Assembly (NCBI GenBank): GCA_019649035.1
Contig: BMAT01005868.1
Span: 1 to 23,739 of the forward strand
DNA: 23,739 bases
Origin: Elysia marginata
Taxonomy: Eukaryota; Mollusca; Gastropoda; Plakobranchidae
Direction of reading: 5' to 3'
The position numbers and the translations under genes were made by a program. The notes under the pieces are model-generated. The model did no database searches and had not been told where the DNA came from. It was given only the letters and a program-made list of their open reading frames with translations. This document shows positions 22,301-23,739 of this stretch, one piece after another; positions within the stretch are counted from its first letter, which is position 1; each line of letters opens with the position of its first letter.

Positions 22301-23335
22301 ACTTAAAATTCTGTTTTGTGCCTAGTGTATCGTGGTTGGTCTCTCAATTAGTTTGTCTGTGAAGTAAACAAGTTGGGTGTTTTTCTCAGTTTCACACGTA
22401 TAGCAAACAGTTGAATGTGTGTGTGTTTTTTTCTCCTGTATTCAGCAGGCTGACGTACACTTGAAATGGCTGTTAGATCCACTGCCAGTTGATGCTAGGG
22501 TGATTGTCTCCGTCAATGAGGATACATGCCCTCAGGCATGGAGGTATACAACCTAACCGAGGTTTTCTTATGAACCAAAACCAAGTCTGCCAAATGCTTG
22601 AAAAAACTTTGATGTGATATAGCTTTTAGGCTATGGGCTTGCAGAGAAAATAATTTGTGTAAGAAAACACACGTAAGCTTAGGCCAGGTTTCTTTATCTT
22701 TAAAACTAAGAGGGCCCATAGTGAACAGGCGGAGCAGCCATTTAATCAGTGAATCTGATGACCAGCCGGTAGACACGCTTTTAACGCTTTTAAGGAGCGT
22801 AGTGGCGACATGGTATGAGCTATGTTTCTCTAAGTGGCGAGGTGGATGGTGCCGAAGCATCTATAAAAAAGGTTCGAATCATACCAAAGACAGACATTTT
22901 GGGCATTTCCACTAAAAAGCCTGCTTCTCTCGACTGCTAATTTCGTACCTTTAAAGTCTTTCAATCATTTTATCAAACAGTCAATCGATGAACCAATATT
23001 CAGTGGACCACATTGATTCAGTGATTCTGTATCATTGTGACAGGTCTTAGCCCACTCTGCATAGCAAACAATAAATCAATCAATCAATCAATAGTCAGCT
23101 TACAGTGTCTATTCATCCCCACCAGGTCCTGGCCGACCCTGCATATGGAGGCAAGCAGCAGTAAACATATTAAAGAACTGCTGAAGGCAGAGATTGGCAT
23201 TCTCTTGGCAGACAGCGGAGGCTCGGCTGCGACTTTACTGGGTCCCGAGAGAGAGGCAGACATCATCAGTCAGTGTCGCACGACAGCTACATGTTGTCCT
23301 TTGTATGTGGCTTTACTGGCAAGACACATTGCAAT
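10179..23335 (+). CDS. NPHP3: Nephrocystin-3 orthologue, exons 1-15 (gene span, 3' half beyond window)
   Basis: Nephrocystin-3 acts in the primary cilium (inversin compartment and ciliary membrane), and loss of the human gene causes nephronophthisis. Fifteen exons join in phase to 715 codons plus two bases. Order: MGTGSS N-myristoylation signal (1-6), coiled coil (about 66-185), acidic linker, DUF4062-like region (about 270-365), linker, then a STAND/NACHT-type NTPase with Walker A GNPGSGKS (514-521, K520), Walker [10 protein letters not shown] (602-610, D607) and a sensor-like [12 protein letters not shown]. Stretches such as [23 protein letters not shown] and [12 protein letters not shown] align closely with the vertebrate protein as I recall it. 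The vertebrate protein is about 1,330 residues and ends in TPR repeats; those exons must lie past 23739. A TAG codon directly before the ATG fixes the start. All introns are GT-AG. Expression level and isoforms cannot be judged here. Confidence 0.95.
10993..11275 (+). CDS. NPHP3: NPHP3 exon 2 (coiled coil)
   Basis: Codes the end of codon 60 through residue 154. The acceptor is TTGCTATTGCCAG, and the split codon gives Arg. The product is charged and helical, with [17 protein letters not shown] and [14 protein letters not shown]; heptad-like leucines and many Glu/Arg indicate the coiled coil, which in vertebrates contributes to partner binding. The exon ends RQFK before GTAGGT in phase 0. The 240-base intron after it has no notable feature. 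Confidence 0.95.
11516..11660 (+). CDS. NPHP3: NPHP3 exon 3 (end of coiled coil)
   Basis: Codes residues 155-202 plus one base. The acceptor is [33 protein letters not shown] continues the coil and is among the best conserved parts. The tail is acidic and polar ([10 protein letters not shown]) and probably flexible. The donor is TTAG|GTCAGT. The 674-base intron that follows is AT-rich with no recognised repeat. Confidence 0.94.
12335..12505 (+). CDS. NPHP3: NPHP3 exon 4
   Basis: Completes codon 203 and codes through residue 259 plus one base. [15 protein letters not shown] aligns with the vertebrate YWTGGALGSEPSIGS region, and [20 protein letters not shown] with RGPEF...DVEGPFANVN. The donor is AAGG|GTGAAG. 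The split codon becomes Glu, giving NKEDWNLAV across the junction. The following 929-base intron has T-rich tracts and open frames without domains. Confidence 0.93.
13435..13568 (+). CDS. NPHP3: NPHP3 exon 5 (start of DUF4062-like region)
   Basis: Codes residues 260-304. The acceptor is GACTTAAG at 13433-13434; the next AG, two bases on, would break the frame. It encodes DWNLAV, then [16 protein letters not shown], a beta-strand followed by a D/E-containing loop, as in DUF4062-type domains that precede NTPases in related proteins (inference). The donor is GAC|GTAAGG, phase 0. Confidence 0.9.
13880..14112. repeat. 46-bp tandem array in NPHP3 intron 5
   Basis: CAGTGGCC-like cores start at 13888, 13934, 13980, 14025 and 14071, at intervals of 46, 46, 45 and 46 bases. 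The unit reads roughly CAGTGGCCATATTTGT, TAGATCTAGGCGC, and CGATGTACCTAAG. The first two intervals are the best preserved and the last unit is degenerate. Each intact unit carries the AGATCT palindrome that also clusters upstream of the gene. Confidence 0.9.
14415..14498 (+). CDS. NPHP3: NPHP3 exon 6
   Basis: Codes residues 305-332 in 28 whole codons (phase 0 at both ends). The acceptor is TTTGCTTCCCAG and the donor is [23 protein letters not shown] and VHLPYGHNQ align with vertebrate [24 protein letters not shown]. The 1,375-base intron after it contains the forward SINE. Confidence 0.92.
15114..15410 (+). mobile_element. tRNA-derived SINE, family 1, forward copy in intron 6
   Basis: The head CTCTGTAACCTAGCGGTAGG is A-box-like, and GGTTCGATCC (15165-15174) is an intact B box, the two parts of an internal RNA polymerase III promoter. 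The body holds TTTAGTGCTAAGTCTGGTCG and GTATGCAAGCGC, and the 3' end is ATTAAAATTCAAACAACC. The intact B box suggests it is younger than the copy at 4400-4704. It lies in the sense direction of NPHP3. Confidence 0.88.
15874..15968 (+). CDS. NPHP3: NPHP3 exon 7
   Basis: Codes residues 333-363 plus two bases. The acceptor is CCTTTTTCTTTCAG and the donor is GC|GTAAGT. It opens with five Glu codons (GAGGAAGAAGAAGAA), a purine-rich run that may also act as a splicing enhancer. [12 protein letters not shown] aligns with the vertebrate SSLVILFIHLTLPS strand. Confidence 0.9.
16110..16275. repeat. Two-copy diverged tandem repeat, about 92 bp, in intron 7
   Basis: CTCATTGGAGAGTACTGCATGT (from 16142) recurs as CTCATTGGAGATGTACTGCATG (from 16234), with related AAATTACC/AAATTTCC sequence before each. 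The copies are diverged and non-coding. Confidence 0.65.
16837..16929 (+). CDS. NPHP3: NPHP3 exon 8
   Basis: Completes codon 364 (Ala) and codes through residue 394 plus two bases. The acceptor is [33 protein letters not shown] and FIMSE align with the vertebrate [21 protein letters not shown] stretch. The donor AG|GTTGAT is weak, but the phase and the next exon support it. Confidence 0.88.
17172..17206. repeat. 9-bp TGTGACYCT tandem repeat in intron 8
   Basis: Four units of TGTGACTCT/TGTGACCCT alternate, so it also reads as two 18-base dimers. It is short and non-coding. Confidence 0.85.
17386..17530 (+). CDS. NPHP3: NPHP3 exon 9
   Basis: Codes residues 395-443. The acceptor is TTGTGTTTGTCAG; the split codon gives Ser. 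[11 protein letters not shown] is helical. [13 protein letters not shown] and [11 protein letters not shown] match the vertebrate [24 protein letters not shown] region in layout. The donor is AAT|GTAGGT, phase 0. Confidence 0.9.
17661..17895 (+). mobile_element. tRNA-derived SINE, family 2, in intron 9
   Basis: The tRNA-like head TTGGCGGAGTGGTAAGCGC resembles an A box, with a near-consensus B box GGTGCGATTCCC at 17713-17724. The body includes CCACCCACCTGTAAAATGGG and TACC, and the end is AAATAAAGAAGAC. It is unlike the family at 4400 and 15114. The GGGTACC core also occurs in the decayed copy near 20171. Confidence 0.78.
18071..18217 (+). CDS. NPHP3: NPHP3 exon 10
   Basis: Codes residues 444-492 in 49 whole codons. 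The acceptor is GTTATCAACCAG; the donor is AAG|GTTAGC. The Leu-rich stretch [13 protein letters not shown] is followed by [10 protein letters not shown], which aligns with the vertebrate NSAHELGFQK just before the NTPase domain. The following intron of about 610 bases has no recognised element. Confidence 0.92.
18830..18933 (+). CDS. NPHP3: NPHP3 exon 11 (Walker A)
   Basis: Codes residues 493-526 plus two bases of Trp527. The acceptor tract TCTCTCTCTCCCCCCAG is strong. YYEHLN leads into [20 protein letters not shown], with Walker A GNPGSGKS at 514-521 and K520 for phosphate binding, so nucleotide binding should be intact. The donor is TG|GTGAGG. Confidence 0.97.
19760..19874 (+). CDS. NPHP3: NPHP3 exon 12
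   Basis: Completes Trp527 and codes through residue 565. [20 protein letters not shown], then [18 protein letters not shown], aligns with the vertebrate LQQKNSPNTLILSHFVG segment that follows Walker A. The acceptor is TTTCTTAAAG; an imperfect copy of this acceptor lies 38 bases upstream. The donor is CAA|GTAGGT. Confidence 0.95.
20050..20225 (+). mobile_element. Decayed tRNA-derived SINE in intron 12
   Basis: TTGTGGTAGAGACTCGAC is A-box-like and GGTTGGTCTAC a very degenerate B box. CTAAATGGGTACCAGGTT downstream resembles the GGGTACC region of the family 2 SINE at 17661. The boundaries are approximate. Confidence 0.45.
20226..21296. other. Remainder of NPHP3 intron 12
   Basis: This is AT-rich intron sequence with T runs. 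No exon with homology to NPHP3 is missing here, since exons 12 and 13 join to a continuous conserved sequence. No further element was recognised. Confidence 0.5.
21297..21440 (+). CDS. NPHP3: NPHP3 exon 13 (Walker B)
   Basis: Codes residues 566-613 in 48 whole codons. The acceptor is TCTGCCTCCTTAG; the donor is GAG|GTAAAA. LMQH, then [16 protein letters not shown], aligns almost word for word with vertebrate NPHP3. VILVLDSVD (602-610) is the Walker B strand with D607. Confidence 0.97.
21841..22008. repeat. Four 42-bp tandem units in intron 13
   Basis: GATGGTTTGACGAGATTCTCG, then ACTGACTAAGCCTAGACCTAT, repeats at 21841, 21883, 21925 and 21967 with only one or two changes, so the array is recent. 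Units 1, 3 and 4 contain the palindrome CGAGATTCTCG; unit 2 has CGAGATTTTCG. Confidence 0.95.
22446..22543 (+). CDS. NPHP3: NPHP3 exon 14 (sensor strand of the NTPase)
   Basis: Codes residues 614-645 plus two bases of Arg646. [20 protein letters not shown] continues into [10 protein letters not shown], matching vertebrate [27 protein letters not shown]; the R-V-I-V-S strand sits where sensor 1 is found in STAND NTPases. The acceptor is CAGCAG, so the first Gln codon may be skipped (start at 22449). The donor is AG|GTATAC. Confidence 0.96.
22801..22885 (+). other. tRNA-like fragment in intron 14
   Basis: GGTTCGAATC at 22871-22880 matches a B box, and GTGGCGAGGTGGATGGTGC at 22834-22852 resembles an A box. 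The flanks cannot form a proper T-stem, so this is no functional tRNA; it is probably a remnant of a SINE head. Confidence 0.35.
23069..23091. repeat. (TCAA)n microsatellite in intron 14
   Basis: Four to five AATC/TCAA units lie shortly before exon 15. Confidence 0.85.
23126..23335 (+). CDS. NPHP3: NPHP3 exon 15 (last exon in the window)
   Basis: Completes Arg646 and codes through residue 715 plus two bases. The acceptor is ATTCATCCCCACCAG; the donor is [17 protein letters not shown] aligns with vertebrate LWPTLHLDP, and [20 protein letters not shown] with [20 protein letters not shown], the helical part after the NTPase core. The next exon must supply the third base of codon 716. Confidence 0.95.
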
Positions 23336-23349
23336 GTGAGTACTAGGTT

Positions 23350-23430
23350 CAGAGAGAGAGAGAGAGAGGCAATCTATCAGTGTCGCACTATAGCCACATT
23401 TTGTCCTTTGTACGTGGCAGGACTGTTACA
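23350..23430 (+). pseudogene. Partial duplicate of exon 15 in intron 15
   Basis: AGAGAGAGGCA, ATCAGTGTCGCAC, TAGCCACATTTTGTCCTTTG and TACGTGGC parallel exon 15 at 23243-23325, shifted by 105 bases at the CAGTGTCGCAC match. In the matching frame it still reads QCRTIATFCPLYVAGLL against [17 protein letters not shown]. It has no donor and sits about 15 bases after the exon 15 donor, so it is unlikely to be used. A (GA)n run at 23351-23366 begins the copy. Confidence 0.85.
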
Positions 23431-23739
23431 TCTTGACTTTTATGCCTCGTAATCCACACTTAGGGCACTTCGGGTTATCTGGACCCAATCTCCCTAATGT
23501 GACACTTGGTAAAAACAAGGGATTCCATATTCAAGCTCAATATCTTGGACTTTCGCTTGAACTGTTGCATATGATAAAACAAAATCTTCTTCTTTAAGTC
23601 ATTTTGATAGACCTGTAAGTTCATTAGTTTAGTTTAACCATAATGCTTTGTTTATAGACAATGTATAAACTGTTTGGCTTAAGAATTTGTGTGAGATTGT
23701 GGAAATTCTATGAGCTTTAAACCACTCAGGACGGGATTG
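23431..23739. other. Start of NPHP3 intron 15
   Basis: This is AT-rich intron sequence to the end of the window. No exon matching the next conserved part of NPHP3 was seen. Confidence 0.5.

Noticed and set aside
22834..22885. Functional tRNA gene
   Set aside because: The B box is good, but the bases around it cannot form the T-stem or acceptor stem.

Overview
The window looks like AT-rich nuclear DNA from an animal, most likely a mollusc and probably a gastropod. The evidence is spliced coding exons with GT-AG introns, animal gene families, tRNA-derived SINEs, transposon remnants, many minisatellites, and a local excess of the palindrome AGATCT. The mollusc assignment is my inference from general character and not from a search.

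Layout. (1) 1-2741 has no recognisable gene. It holds a 94-bp tandem array (645-1116) and a 67-84-bp minisatellite (2364-2741) that ends exactly at a candidate splice acceptor. (2) 2742-3768 (frame open back to an ATG at 2641) encodes a family GT31 beta-1,3-galactosyltransferase-like type II Golgi enzyme on the + strand. (3) 3769-10144 is intergenic. It contains a reversed tRNA-derived SINE, a broken piggyBac transposase remnant, a (TC)n microsatellite, a poly-T run with an N, a cluster of AGATCT palindromes, and a 257-bp inverted-repeat element with 8-bp target-site duplications, about 450 bp upstream of the next gene. (4) 10179-23335 carries the first fifteen coding exons of a nephrocystin-3 (NPHP3) orthologue on the + strand. 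The gene runs off the right edge of the window before its TPR half.

The NPHP3 model was assembled by hand. Every proposed intron is GT-AG, the phase is kept across all fourteen complete introns, and the exons join into 715 codons plus two bases. In order these give an N-myristoylation site, a coiled coil, a DUF4062-like region, and a STAND/NACHT-type P-loop NTPase with Walker A and B. Its introns carry two SINE families, a 46-bp array, a 42-bp array, duplicated splice-acceptor sequence, and a partial copy of exon 15.

The two genes have no evident functional link: one modifies glycans in the Golgi and the other is a ciliary protein. I found no CRISPR array, bacterial-type operon, rRNA or functional tRNA, and no convincing new biological system. 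The more unusual observations are repeat structures lying on splice sites and a transposon-like element in the presumed NPHP3 promoter region.
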